Below, one piece after another: positions 33,401-46,300 of a stretch of 64,000 nucleotides of DNA; the first letter of the stretch is position 1; each line of letters opens with the position of its first letter. The position numbers and the translations under genes are program-made. The DNA is from Symbiodinium natans. Lineage: Eukaryota > Sar > Dinophyceae > Suessiales > Symbiodiniaceae. A model generated the notes under the pieces. The model searched no databases and was not told the origin of the DNA. It worked only from the letters and a program-made list of their open reading frames with translations. The stretch is taken from assembly GCA_905221605.1 (NCBI GenBank), contig CAJNDS010002590.1:745918-809917 (forward strand), read 5' to 3'.

Positions 33401-34622
33401 GGCCCAAGACGTGACAGAAAGGCCTGGACTTGTTTGCCCTGCCCCCCAAGATGGGCCCAAGAAGTGACAGAAAGGCCTGGACTTGTTTGCCCCGCCCCCC
33501 AAGATGGGCCCAAGAAGCCCCCAAGATGGGCCCAAGAAGCTGACAGAAAGGCCTGGCCCGCCCCCCAAGATGGGCCCAAGAAGTGACAGAAAGGCCTGGA
33601 CTTGTTTGCCCCGCCCCAAGAAGTGACAGAAAGGCCTGGACTTGTTTGCCCCACCCAAGATGGGCCCAAGAAGTGACAGAAAGGCCTGGACTTGTTTGCC
33701 CCGCCCCCCAAGATGGTCCCAAGAAGTGACAGAAAGGCCTGGACTTGTTTGCCCCACCCCCCAAGATGGGCCCAAGAAGTGACAGAAAGGCCTGGACTTG
33801 TTTGCCAAGATGGGCCCAAAAAGTGACAGAAAGGCCTGGACTTGTTTGCCCCGCCCCCCAAGATGGGCCCAAAAAGTGACAGAAAGGCCTGGACTTGTTT
33901 GCCCCGCCCCCCAAGATGGGCCCCCAAAAGAAGTGACAGAAAAGGCCTGGACCTGTTTGCCCCGCCCAAGAAGTGACAGAAAGGCCTGGACTTGTTTGCC
34001 CCGCCCCCCAAGATGGTCCCAAGAAGTGACAGAAAGGCCTGGACTTGCTTGCCCTGCCCCCCAAGATGGGCCCAAGAAGTGACAGAAAGGCCTGGACTTG
34101 TTTGCCCCGCCCTTCAAGATGGGCCCAAGAAGTGACAGGAATGGCCTGGACTTGTTTGCCCCGCCCCCAAGATGGGCCCAAGAAGTGAGAGAATGGCCTG
34201 GACTTGTTTGCCCCGCCCAAGATGGGCCCAAGAAGTGACAGAAAGGCCTGGACTTGTTTGCCCCGCCCCCCAAGAGGGGCCCAAGAAGCGACAGAAAGGC
34301 CTGGACTTGTTTGCAAGAAGTGACAGAAAGGCCTGGACTTGTTTGCCCCGCCCCTCAAGATGGGCCCAAGACGTGACAGAAAGGCCTGGACTTGTTTGCC
34401 CCGCCCCCCAAGATGGGCCCAAGAAGTGACAGCAAGGCCTGGACTTGTTTGCCCCGCCCCCCAAGATGGGCCCAAAAAGTGACAGAAAGGCCTGGACTTG
34501 TTTGCCCCGCCCCCCAAGATGGGCCCAAGAAGTGACAGAAAGGCCTGGACTTGTTTGCCCCGGCCCCCCAAGATGGTCCCAAGAAGTGACAGAAAGGCCT
34601 GGACTTGTTTGCCCCGCCCCTC
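30487..34622. repeat. 53-bp satellite array, about 78 units
   Basis: The unit contains AGTGACAGAAAGGCCTGGAC, TTGTTTGCCCCGCCCCCCAA and GATGGGCCCAAGA. Variants include GATGGTCCC, CGTGACAG, AGCGACAG and partly deleted units. Because 53 is not a multiple of three and the unit has no stop in any minus frame, all three minus frames stay open for over 4 kb; this is a by-product of the repeat, not evidence of a protein. A variant block at 33001-33110 recurs at about 34219-34327, indicating a higher-order repeat of about 1.2 kb. Confidence 0.95.
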
Positions 34623-34857
34623 AAAATTGCCAAGACAGCACGCTTCAAGCTCAACATGCACAACTTGTTTGTCTACATTCTTGTGTATACTTGTGTATAG
34701 AACCTACATGTGTATACCTTCGGGAGGAACGGGCTTTCGATCCTTGGTCTCACCGGCATATTGTACCTGCCACGGTCCTGCTCGCAAGTGGGCCGCTGAG
34801 GCGCCGAAGGCGCCAGAGGCCCATCTCCCTGCAAGCTCTCGGGTTTCGGTAAGGGGA
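34623..34857. repeat. right direct repeat flanking the satellite
   Basis: Same orientation as 30275-30486. It carries an extra GC-rich 24-bp segment near 34790-34816 with two GGCGCC sites. Confidence 0.9.
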
Positions 34858-34859
34858 CG

Positions 34860-36120
34860 CGACTCTCTGCCACGTAACTCAGAAACCCCCCCCAGTAAAG
34901 AAGATAATGCACCCGGGCCTTACCGAGATCATGGGGCACTGGCGAAGCTGCCGGCTTGCTGGATGCTCCTTCCGGAGGAGTCCTGCTGGTCCACTTCTGC
35001 ACCCAAAGGATTCAATAAGACATGGCGTGAGCACTGGCTTGGTAAGGCCACTACTTAGTGACTTAGTGTCACTTGGTGCAAACGTCCGAGAAGAAACCGT
35101 GCGATCGGGTGAATGTGGTCTTCTGGACTTGCGGGCCGACCTGAAACTCTAAACTTCGACTCTGATCATTGGGCATCCGCCATATCCTCACAGTGATTTC
35201 CTGCAAGAACCTTTGAATTCCTAGCGCCCAGATTGTCGGCAAGAAGCTGAACGCAAAATGGAAGTGAATCGACACGAACGCTGAGTTTCGGTGGCTGGTA
35301 AGCTTGTGCTTCTTTGGCTTCATCCCTGGTCGTCTTTGTTGATGATTGTCGAACACGAGCCTGAGCATAAACCTTGAAGCCATCTCCCCATTCTGACCCC
35401 CAAATTCACCGACCTCTCTGGGGGCGACCGTGGGGTTTGCGAGGGTGGCGAGGGCACGGCGCGTGCAGCGGCAGTGGTCTTCCTGCAGCATCTTCATGGC
35501 TGCGACTTGGAATGGACCCAAGAAGATCGAAAGCAATAGCATAAGCTTCTGGCTGATCCCGAAAAAAGTGAGTGGTGTCTGATTGTTGATTCCAGGTTCC
35601 ATAGAGACACATTGTGAGGGGCCTGGCGGGCGTCGCGGGTAGGCGACCGCTGAGTAGCCTCAACGCGGTAAATGCAACTAAAGTGAGGCAATTGTCAGCA
35701 CAGCTCGTGGCCATATGTTACGGACGGCAGGCAGTCTTCCTACCTTTGAAGCCCAACTTGAAATTCGGAGCAACACAGAACTTACATCCATCCCAAGTAG
35801 TCCAAGCTTTGACGTTCCCTGATAGCATCTTCCGAAGAGCCAAGAGACCTTTCCAATGCCGGATCCTTCTCCTTGGTGGCACCACCTCGTAGCTGGAACT
35901 AGTGGCGGGTCGTAGTTCTGAAGGCGTTGAGGGGTTAACATCCAAAGCGTTGTGTCAAGCTCTTAGAGCCATGGCTCTGGATTTTCAGGGTTCTAGTGGG
36001 TTCTAATCTTGCACTCTCCTGCATAGCCAGACGAACCATGCAGCCTGAATCACGGCGACTACGGCCACTCTCTCGCACACGGCAGGCAAGGCTTCGGAAG
36101 ATCCCGGGACTTCTGAGATC
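34860..36120. other. no gene recognised with confidence
   Basis: A minus-strand frame near 35550-35380 (KLMLLLSIFLGPFQVAAMKM then LQEDHCRCTRRALATLANP) has one hydrophobic helix and coding-like residues and might be an exon, but it has no domain match and no clear splice limits. Confidence 0.25.
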
Positions 36121-36126
36121 ATCATA

Positions 36127-36202
36127 AATTCGCCTCGGCTTCCTGCCGAGAAGCGTCTGGAACAAGCAGACCCGGATCGGGCCTCCTTCCCCCTAACCCA
36201 AC
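36127..36202. repeat. dispersed 76-bp repeat, copy 2
   Basis: Partner of 19-94, including the hairpin CTCGGCTTCCTGCCGAG at 36134-36150. It shares the outer arms of the 3' hairpin elements. Confidence 0.85.
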
Positions 36203-36638
36203 CCTTCCCCCCACCTGTGGGATCCCCCCCAATCCCTTGGAGGTGGTCGACATGAGCTGCTTGGACTTGACTTGTGGGTGAACTCGCCATGTCCTGCACT
36301 CGTCACGAGCACAGCAATCCCAGTACAACCACTAAAGCTTGCCGAACATGGCAACATGGCGTCCAGACGTTTTCGTCATCCCACTGCGAATCGCACCGCA
36401 AGGGTTCCACTCCGGTTGCTCAGCTAGGGTGCACAGCAAAGCCGTAGCAGCCGCTGTTGGACGGCTCTGCGCCCTCAGATGTTGAATCTTCCAGCCTTCG
36501 GCAAGCGAACTGGTGATTGTAATGCCTCAGCCAGCACGGGGCACAGGTTTTTTTCTAGACGCTCTTTCAGCTGTTTGGTTTGAAAAGGGAAAGTTGTTGG
36601 ATGCAATTCAGCTGGTCATTTGTTGGCATGCTGAAGCT

Positions 36639-37328
36639 TCACCCGAGTCTCAAGTGATGCAGCCAGCCGCACTGCTTGCATCGCACGGCAGCCTTCGCAA
36701 TAATGTCTTTGCTAGCTTCTGCAGTCCCTCGGATGCGCTGTCGGGCGTATCGCTTCCCTTGGCGGTCGTACTGTTCCAGCCAAACCTGACCCTTCGCATC
36801 CAAACAAAAGAAGTCGCCCACACGCAGGTTAAGCGACCAGCGGCCGTGCCACATGCACCCACTACGACTCAAGCAAACACCTTCACCATCCGCACGGCCG
36901 TCACGAAAGCTTCCCAGATGCTGCATGTCTTCCATCAGCAGCACCCCTAGCCCATGTGGCTTGCCTTCTGCGGGTCCCCAGCGGCCCAGTTCCCCAATGA
37001 ACATCGCCGTGTCTGCGATTCGAGTTGGAGGGCTGGGATTTTCCAGCTTTTGCCGCAAATCTTTGTGCAGGCCCTGCCAGGAGCGTGCCGCAGTGTGCCA
37101 GGCTTCCACTGGGCTTCTTCGCCAGCCATCTTCCACATCTTCCACGGCCGCGCTGCTGCTGGAGGCCATTCGCAGCGGCATGTCCAGGGCCAGCATGGAT
37201 GCCTGCGCCGCAACCTCCTGACAAGCAGTCTTCCTCAACACGCAAGAAGCCCTTAACATGATGGAGCCTGAAGCACAGTCGAAGTTAGCACAATCTAAAT
37301 GGGGTGGGAAACCATCCGCTCGATTCAT
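36639..37328 (-). CDS. MORN-repeat protein exon
   Basis: About 229 residues. MORN-type units are visible in the second half: FIGELGRWGPAEGKPHGLGV, then HLGSFRDGRADGEGVCLSRS, then MWHGRWSLNLRVGDFFCLD and QVWLEQYDRQGKR, each with the aromatic-x-G spacing and trailing glycines of the repeat. MORN repeats attach proteins to membranes or scaffolds and are very abundant in alveolates. A CKQCGW pair near the C-terminus might bind metal. The N-terminal start is uncertain; the methionine at MLRASCVL or the one at MPLRMASSSS may be used, or an upstream exon may exist. Confidence 0.6.
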   Translation of the reverse strand: MNRADGFPPHLDCANFDCASGSIMLRASCVLRKTACQEVAAQASMLALDMPLRMASSSSAAVEDVEDGWRRSPVEAWHTAARSWQGLHKDLRQKLENPSPPTRIADTAMFIGELGRWGPAEGKPHGLGVLLMEDMQHLGSFRDGRADGEGVCLSRSGCMWHGRWSLNLRVGDFFCLDAKGQVWLEQYDRQGKRYARQRIRGTAEASKDIIAKAAVRCKQCGWLHHLRLG

Positions 37329-37329
37329 T

Positions 37330-40300
37330 GGCCCAGTTCTGACAACTAGGCGCTAGTGCTGTCCTGGGACGAGCTGGTCGTGGTATTGAGAGGGGCTGTG
37401 GCATGCGGATCTGCAAGACCATCATCACCTTTGAGAGGACGTGAAGACACCAGCCACAAGCAGAAGAAAGGCTTTCAACGTAAAGTTCCCAAGAGCAGCT
37501 GTGGCGCTTGGAAGCTCCTTTTTCGGGGGCTGTCTTCCAAGCAGATGTGGCCTCCGCAGAAGGCCAAGTGTGTGCTGCGCTTTGAATTTCGGGTTGGTTT
37601 GAAGCCCAACAACAGGCTGCAAGGGCAAGGGCATCTGTCCCGTCCAGGGCAAGGCCCGCGAATCTACATCCTGGCGCCCGATCCGCTGTGAACTTCCGGG
37701 TGACCTTGTCTCTTGTGTCATGTTATTTGAAAGCCAGGACGAAGTGTGAAAGCCGGTCAACTTTGTCATGGAGCCTAGTATCGAATCGTACCACAAGAAC
37801 GGGTGCCATGCAAAGCGATGGGTCAGAAATCATGAGAACGCCGAAGTCCCAAATCCTAAAACGGATGCCTCAAAGACGCTCTCCCTGAACTCGAAACCTG
37901 TCGCGCCTGTTGTGGTGCGGCCGTCGTCCGAGATCCACCTTCGCATATTTACGAAAGCACGCATAGGCGCCCTAAATTTAAAACTTGGGGTTCTCCAGAC
38001 CTGGGACAGCGGTCCGGAGGGGAGCTTCGGGGCTGAGGACATGCAAGGCCCGGCCTGGCCCCAGCCCTGCGCCTCAGCAAGCATGGCCTTCATTGGCAGT
38101 TGGGAGTCTGGAGAGTGTGTAGGAGCATGTCACGTGCAGAACGCACCCGACAAAGCATGTCCCGCCTGGTTCCAACTCATGGATACACGTGCACCTGCCT
38201 CGAATCGAGATGTGCCCAATTGATGAACACCCTCCTGATCCACGAACAAAACCGAAACGGATCGGAGGGTGCGGGGACATGCGGTGGATTTAAGGCTCAG
38301 ACGGGCGACCATCAGAAAAGCACCATCCCCAAAAACCCCAATAAAGCTCGAACAGAAACTCTGTTTAAGCTACTGCTTGGGGCTACCTTCCGTGAGCTCC
38401 TTGAACTTGAAAGCCACGCGCTGAGGCTGCAAGGGGATGAAGCCCCCATTCTCTGCCATGGCGCAAGCCCCTGCACTCTAAGATGTCGCCTGTCTAGACT
38501 GCATTCTGCGAGAGGGACACCTCCAGCGCCTCTTGGCCTTTCTTGGTTTGAGGCTTGGCAGCGATAACACGGGCATCTGAAGCTACACTGTGAGCCTCCA
38601 TTTACCAACAAGCTCTTTTCCTTCTCCAAAGCCAGCTCTCCTGGCAACAATAACAACATTTGAGGTGTGCGGATTGCGAGTGTCTGTGTGTGTGTGGGGT
38701 GTCCGGAAGGTTTCACATTGGTTTATGTATCGATGTCCTTCCGGTTGTTTGTAGCGTGCAGGTTAGCCCGTCCACCCCCGAAGCCCAACTAGCGCCCCGA
38801 AACGAAGGGACTGGATTTGGCTCTGATGGGCGGTTGGAATCCCCCTTGAGACCTGAGGCGTCTGGGCACACTGAGGATCCGGCGCAGGCTCGAGCTACCT
38901 CGTGACGTGGCCGCAGCGCCCTGGGCGCCTTTGGCGCGGCCCGCCATGACGATCTCAGTCGTGGATCGCAAAGGGTCGAGCAGGCAAGGATTTAGGACTC
39001 CTCTCAGAGCAAGCGTGATAAAGAGTGGGGCTCTGAGAAATTACCATTCGGCTTCTGGAGGCTTTAGGTGCTTGGGCCACTTCGACTCAAAGCCCATCCT
39101 TTTCCCGTTTCAGCCGAGAGGCCAGCCCCGGAGACGCATCCGATGTGCTTTGCCCTGAACGGTTCTCAGATGTGCTCAGGTGTGCTCTTGCAACGCTTGT
39201 CTCCCTTACGCTGTAGGGTTGAAGCTTGAATAGCAACCACCGGCCTTTAGCCTTGTTGCTCCACTTGCGGACCTTGTCCGCCTCCTTCTGCATGGTGTGG
39301 TAGAAGCAGACCTCTGCTCAAACCCCACCCTCCATCTACTCCCTTCCCCCCCCCCCCCCCCCAGAGGACTTTGGTATTTTGTACGTTGGCAGCTCAACTT
39401 CTTCTTCTTCTTCTACCCAGCGAAGGGGCCCCCGAGGGCACTCTCGCTCTCTCCAGAAACAAACACTCCACAATTCCACAATGCCAAGCCCAGGAAACCA
39501 GGCAACTTCCCGGTTTGCTCTAAAACGCCGGGGTGCCAGAGCACCGCCCCCACGATCGACATCGCAGGGCATGGTGCATGGGAGCCCATCACGCTTCCGA
39601 CAGCTACCTGCATCCCGTTCTTGTTGCTGCTTCATGCGCCCCCTTGTCTTGTGTACGTAGAGTTACGTAGAGCAGAGCAGATTGAGATTGTTGAGCATGT
39701 TGTTTGTGCTCATTGGCTTTCGGCCCAATGGTCCCAACTTCTTCACCCCGGAAACAGGCACCCGAGTTCGCAATTGTTATGCCGCCCGGATGCAGAAGCC
39801 AAGTGACGGGCACATGCCTCAGATCCGTTGTGTAAGTTCTGCAGTACTTGGTAGATGATTCTCACAAGCCACAAAGCTTTCTGCCGAGAATGCGCAGATG
39901 TGGGTCAGATTCTTGCCTCAAAGATCTAGCGTTCCGGAAGCATCTGCTGTAGAGTTGCCGAGGAGGACCAGCTGTGTGGAGTGGGTAATCTTGGCGCTGA
40001 CGAGGGTGTCCTGGTTTTGCTTTTGCTGCCAGTCACGCGTGCTTGCAGCAAAAGCACTCTCTACCAATGTCCTCCACCTGAGACTAAAGCGCCACAAAGG
40101 CAACATGATGTTGGAGTCATATCGTTAAGGTGGGGGTGAAGTTCAGGGGCCAGGAGAACCTCTGAGCCGCAATTCCGTACGGTGATTCTTTGTGGACTCA
40201 CCGGTGGCAGGTTCTCTATTTTTTTCGATGTACCATGAGGTGCAATTTGTAAAAGTGCTCTGATCTTCGCTGTGATGAGAACAAGCATAAGGCTTCCATA

Positions 40301-43300
40301 CGCACCAGAGATTTTCCCGTGGCCATGACTAGAGTCATGGTAGAGCATTCTTTCCCCCAGACTTTCTAGCTCAGAGAAACGCAAGGCAAAGAAGACCAGT
40401 CCTTCACCCAGGAGCCCCAGCGCCAATGTGCTAGGTTGAGGGGGTGACTTAAGGGGGCTTAGGGCTTGAAGCTGAGCCAAACGTGTCTGGCCGACACTGC
40501 CAGTACCCGATGTGGATGGAAGAGGTGCCGGATTCAGGATTGCAAAGACGGCACCATACTTTACCTGAGCGGCAGAAGGCTGATAGCTGAGCTTGAAAGA
40601 TCCCCGATTCCCTGCATTCCGTAACCCATTGGGAAAGCTGCATCCTGCGCAGCAGACTCCAGCACTTTCAATGATCTCCAAACAGCCCGAGCTCGGTTGG
40701 AAGTCTCCACTTTTGCGTGCCGGGAACCGACCTCCCCAGGTCCAAGTCCCAGCTCTCGAAAGCCTCGCCCATTAGCCTTGGGATGTCGTGTGTTCAGTCG
40801 GGGGGGCCCTTCAGGTTGTAGGTTTTCAAAGGTTGGCATCTCAAAGCGCCTTTGTGATGTTGACTTGCAGGTGCTCGCAGTTCTAAGTGCTGAGCGGTCC
40901 TTAGACCTAGCTGGCGGAAGCCGCTCGAACCTCCATGCATCCAAGGGACAGCAACTTTAGCAGCCGGGGCTGTGGGAAGGACAAGTCCTGGGTGTCGGGG
41001 GTCAAGGGGAAGACTTTGGGAGCTTTTTTTAGGCCCGACGCGATGACCCGCAGGCCACGAATCAAGGAAGGCCTCAGATCCAAAAGTCCCCTCAGTAACC
41101 GCTACAAGTAGGGCCGGAGATGTTTTGAAGCCCATTCAGAAACGCTCTGGGCCGAGGTGCTGTCAGTGACCAATGTACAAAGCGTCCGCCTTACTCCGCG
41201 TGAATATCATTCGCACAGAAATTCTCAGGACATGGCTAAGGGGTTCCAGAAGTAGTTGGCGTGAAGCAACAGGCAGCCCCGAACAAGAACCGAACAAAGG
41301 GTCAACAAACTTCCCAGATGCAGACATGCAAGCAGAAGCAATTTAGGTCTGCCGGGTGTCGGGCGGGGGTGCAAGGTTTCAATTCTCGTTGGGTTTGCTC
41401 GGTGTGCTCAATGTATTCAGGGCGTCTGTAGCTACTCAGTGTTTGCCAATCCAAGCCCAAGCATAGGCTTGGGCTGTGAAACCTGCAACGCTCACCGCCA
41501 TCGCATGCCGAGTAGCCATTGGCCGAGGTCTTCGCCAGACCGCGCTCCTTACTTCAAGGAATTTCACCACCCGCTTTTGGCCCGGAGTCCGAACAGCCCA
41601 GCAGCCCAGAAGCTTCGTTATTCTGCTTCGGTCTCTGAATTGGTTGTTGCTCTTTGGTTTCAGGATTTTTCAGTAAGGGCTGTTTGGGCTGTTTATAAAG
41701 TCTGTAGATCTGTCTGGTCACTTCGTGCTTACGGCCATTCAGTCAAAAAGCATAGAGGACACCGATGGCCACCATGCTTGTGGACTCGCTGGACACCGTG
41801 GGCAGTGAGTTGAACGTGACAAACCTTAGCTGCAGTTCTTGAAGGCCCGATCAACACTGGCAGTTGACCCAAAGTCAGGCTAGCTTCTTCTTTCCGGCCA
41901 TGAGCTCATCCCAGCGTTTGGCGGAAACTTTTCTGCCTGCCACAGTATGCATCGGCAATTCAAGCAGGGCCGTGTGCTGAATGAAAAGGGTCTCTTTCTT
42001 TCGGTGCTTTTGCTGAAGCCTCTTCCTGACCCAGACCTCCGCTTGCCCCTGCGTGCAGCTGCCTGTTAGACGTAGTCCGGAAAATTTCCTCGGCCAGGAA
42101 CATTTGTTTTGACAGCAAGCTGAGAGCTGGCCCGTGATGCCAAGGGTTTGTGACGAACAACTGCGAAACTAGTAGCGCATGTTGAGACAGGAGATTGCCA
42201 ACATGCCAACATGCATAGCAGCAGAAGTGGCGCTGAAAGCGCAACTATCACACCCTAGTAGCATAGTAACACGAGTAGGTAGCGGCAAGAAGAAGCACTT
42301 GTGAGCAATGAGGCTAATGAGATGCCCGTCCATGTGAGCATTTTTGGGCACGAAGACGCGAGGAGAGCTGCGGTTCAGGATAGAGACGCCGAGCCACTCT
42401 GTTTCAGTGGGGCCATCCCCTGGGCTCGTGGCGGCCATTGCTGGCCGAAGGGGAAAAGCGACAGGAGAAGAACTCGATTTTGTTCGTTGCATTGGGGCCG
42501 TACAAAAGCTTGAGCCTTTGAATCGATGTGGCTTTGACCTCCATACTTCGAGATCGATCCTCCATCAAGTGAGGTATTGGTCAGGATCCCAGTCCTACAA
42601 GCAAAGTGCTTGAGCGCAAAAGCAAAGGGCGAGGTGCGAAGGAGGAGAACTGAAGGCACACGTCTGCTTTGGGATGCAAAGGGTCACTCATGATGGATTT
42701 GCCTCGATGCCTCTACCCCCCTAGACAAGCAGAGCACGCATCTTCAACCACTGGCTCTGATACACTCCAAACCAGACTGACCCAATTAGTGCTCCATGAT
42801 CCTCCCAACACCTTCCTGTGCCCGCGACGGCGCATCCACGGGCAAAGCACCGAGGACTTTCAAGAGGTCGTCCGCGGCTGAGCAAGTTCAGTGGCTGTGG
42901 GTCGTTTCAACTCCAAAGTTGATGTCTAACAATCTCGATACCTTTGGGGTTTTGCGCTTTGGAGACTTCATGCAGTTGCGGGTGTAAATGCTTGCCATAG
43001 GCTTCTCACTCCGCCATGACCTGAGACTTTGTGGAGCCTAGAGGAGCTATACTTTCTATTTCGACAGAAAGGCCTTTGTCTGCGCGTCCTAGCGGTCCGA
43101 ACGCAGTGTCTTGAGCAGCCTTGAACAGAATATTCGACTAGTACAATCCTGACTGAGCGGCCCCACCTGCCAAACACAAGCCAGAGCTGAGCTCAAGGCT
43201 GCAATCCCCCATCGGATTGGAGCACAGTGCCTGGCAACAGGAGCAAAAGCTATCCAAAGAAACCAAGGCCTGTTAGTGCTCGGGTACTAGACCTACGCGC

Positions 43301-46300
43301 CGATGCCGCTCTCATGTCCAGCCATCAGATGCTTGCCAAAGATCCGCATGCCCCTCTCATACGGCAATTGTTCAAAGTACAGGTCCCCAACATAACCATG
43401 AGGTATGGTTACTTTCTTGGAAAGGGTTATGCAAGAGACTGGCTCTCCAGGCCCTGCATGCTCAACCTTCCAAAGCCGAAATGCCTTTGAGCCGTTTCTT
43501 TTCAATTATCTCGAGCGTTGTTCATTTTCTTGAAGTGTTCTACACATCCTGATTTGATTCATCTTCTGTTGGCAAGACAACCTCAATACCCAAGCCTTCA
43601 CCTAGGCCCGTCTCGCCTTTAGGTGCTGGGGCTCCCAAGGCTCGGGACGGGAGGCAGATCCCCCGCCCTGGCACAAGGCGGCTGGGATTGGGTGATGCTT
43701 TATGCTTTATGAGTTCAAGGATCATGGGGCGACTGAAATCGACCAGCCGTGGAAGTGCGGTGCAAGGAGCCCTCCCACCCAGGCCCCCCGTTTTGTCCCC
43801 CTCCGCAGTGCTTTGGAACGCACGGCCTCCCACCAGCTCTTCTCCTGGCTGTGTTGTTTGGGACAAGACAAGGTGCCTGTGTGGGTGCCGGAGTTGAGAA
43901 GGTCATGCTCGTCTTCGAAATCTTGTCGTAATGCGGAGCTGGCGCTAGATTTTGGGCGGCAGGTCAGCCCTATTTCAAGCTCGATTTGCCTTTGCACATT
44001 GGACAGATGTGCTGGGATTTATGGATTTCCACAAACAAACTTCAGCTCCGACTCCGAAACCAGGACTTCCCTGGGTCCCGAACCTGAAGCCTCGGTTTTT
44101 TTCAGCTGCCCTATCCCACCTTCTCCATTCGCGGTCTTGTGGCCTCTCGGATTCGGCTCTGAACCCTTCTTAAGGGGGTTGAGCGCCCCCTTGTAGAACA
44201 AATGCAACCACTCCAGCAGTCCTAGCTAAGTTCAGAAGGCTGAGGGGAAGATCGCGGGCTGATCAGTGACATGCGATGCACGTGCCATACCCCATATCCT
44301 ACCAAACGCCTTTCAAATCCGAACAAAAACGGCCCTGCAACTGTCGATCGAAGCCGAGGGCACCTGGAAACCGCGCGCGGGGCGCTGAGCCGGACGAAGC
44401 CACAAACGTTCAGCCTGTGGTCTCGAGCTCAAGTGGTCTTGGGCCCTTGGAGCGTAGAAGGCCAAGAAGAATGCTGGCACTGGCATGGCTCTTGGGGACT
44501 GGAGCTCAGGGAGGGCCCAGGGGTTTCAGGTCTGCGGAATTTGGGGGGCTTTCTTCAGCAAAGAATGCCTAAGCAGCCTAGTCAAAGGCAGCTAGAGGCT
44601 TCTACTTTCTTAGAAGACGAAACCTCGGTGGCACTAGAAAAATCTCGGCGAGGCTCTAACTACGCCCGGAAGGACTACAGCAATCCCAGTCCTCTGACAA
44701 CTTCTAAGCCTTCCGCCCAAATTCACCCGAAGAAATCCACCGAAGGAGGCCCTCGATCAAATCCCAAGTCCGATCATTTGTCCCTCCCACCTCGGGGGAA
44801 GAGTTTTCACCGAGGAACGCCTCTCACATGGGGTGTACTGACAAGGCTCCTATTCTTGCAGGACGAGTTCTTTTTTTCCCCACCTGCCTAGCTGACATGT
44901 CTTGGACCAAGGTTTAGCAGGGCCTGAGGGTTTGCATGCAGGCGTAGGGAGACTTGTACGGAGACTTGTGCAGGGCCTTGGGCCATGAGAAAAACATCGC
45001 CACGTCAGACAGCAACCTGGCCTGGTAAGGCGTATATGGCCTAAGGTGTATCAGGCCTCAGGCCAAAAAGGTGAAGCTCCAAGTGCCCTGCCTCCTGCTC
45101 CAGCCACAGGTGGAACTTGGGACTCGTGTCCTGAGCTCTCTGATCCTCAGTCTCCCTCAACTTTCAAGGGGCAAGGCATGATGCTTTTTGTTCACAAGCT
45201 GGGAAGGAAAACCGTGACAAATCGCACAAGTTGGTTCTGTTCAAGACAAGCGTCGCATGTCTGAGCGGTGCCCGGTGTACTGCCAGCCTCGTGGTACTGG
45301 GAAGACATTTGCTTCATGGCGGGTTTCAACGTCCCAACCCCCAGAACTTGAGGTGAGCTGGAGGTTTGCCGGCTAAGTGGAAACTTGTCGCCACCGTGTT
45401 GGGGGGGGGACCTTCAGTCTTGAACCGCAGGCCCGAATTGAAGGTGTCGGGAGGAAGGGGGGTAGGGGGCGAGCACTTGAGTCAAAATCTTCGAGCTATG
45501 CCTGCGAAGAGAAAGTTGCAGCTGTAAGGCAAGGAGTTGACTGTCGATTGTGGAATGACCAATCGGGGGGTTGCGATTCATCCTCTGCATTGTCGGAGGA
45601 GCTCGGAGCGTCGAACTCTTGCTGAGAAAAAAGATGGCCAGAGGGAACTGGCCGGAGTAGATGTTCAGAGCCATGCATGACATGAACCCAAGGCCCTGGC
45701 AATTGCTTCACCTGCAGCTTCTGCGGTTGGCGCCACAACGCAAACCTTGAAGCTGATCGACAAGAGCTTCAAGGGCAGTCCATTTGCACATGGTGCATTC
45801 GTGGTCTACTCATGGCCGAAGTAGCACAAGCATTTCATAGGAAACCTGGCCTCCCTGTTTTCAGCTAGAGAATGCCAAAGTGAGGCACAACACAATACAG
45901 CCAAGAGGTGGACAAATCGTTCACAGAGTCTGTCCTCCGTTATGAAGCCCAAGAGATGCAAAATGACATGGTGCCAGGTGGCTGCCAGGTCGTGCAAGGA
46001 GTTCATGAGGGGCTCGGGAATACTTCCCCTGTTGATCTCCGCAGCTCCTGCGTGCCAACTGGGCGAGGGGGAGGCCGACTGACTTTCAGTATGCTCTTAG
46101 CAGTTGCAGTAGCCGAGCTGTTGAGAAGCTGCGAACCAGAACCCTGAAATCCCGTCCGCTGGAGGAAAACGCTGTCACGGCTGGACGCAGCCTCGGAAAA
46201 CGAACTTGACCCAGCGTGCCTTACTGGCCTATCTTTTGCTCCACAAGGAGTGATGTATCAGATGCAGGCTGGTGGGCCAACACATAGGCTAGTCCTTGCA

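Noticed and set aside
30487-34622. CRISPR-like array
   Set aside because: Units are contiguous without unique spacers, the DNA is eukaryotic in character, and no cas genes are present.
30325-34661. Open frames of 690 to 1,419 residues on the minus strand
   Set aside because: All three minus frames are open because the 53-bp unit contains no stop; the peptide simply cycles through the three frames of the satellite. No start context, domain or composition supports a protein.
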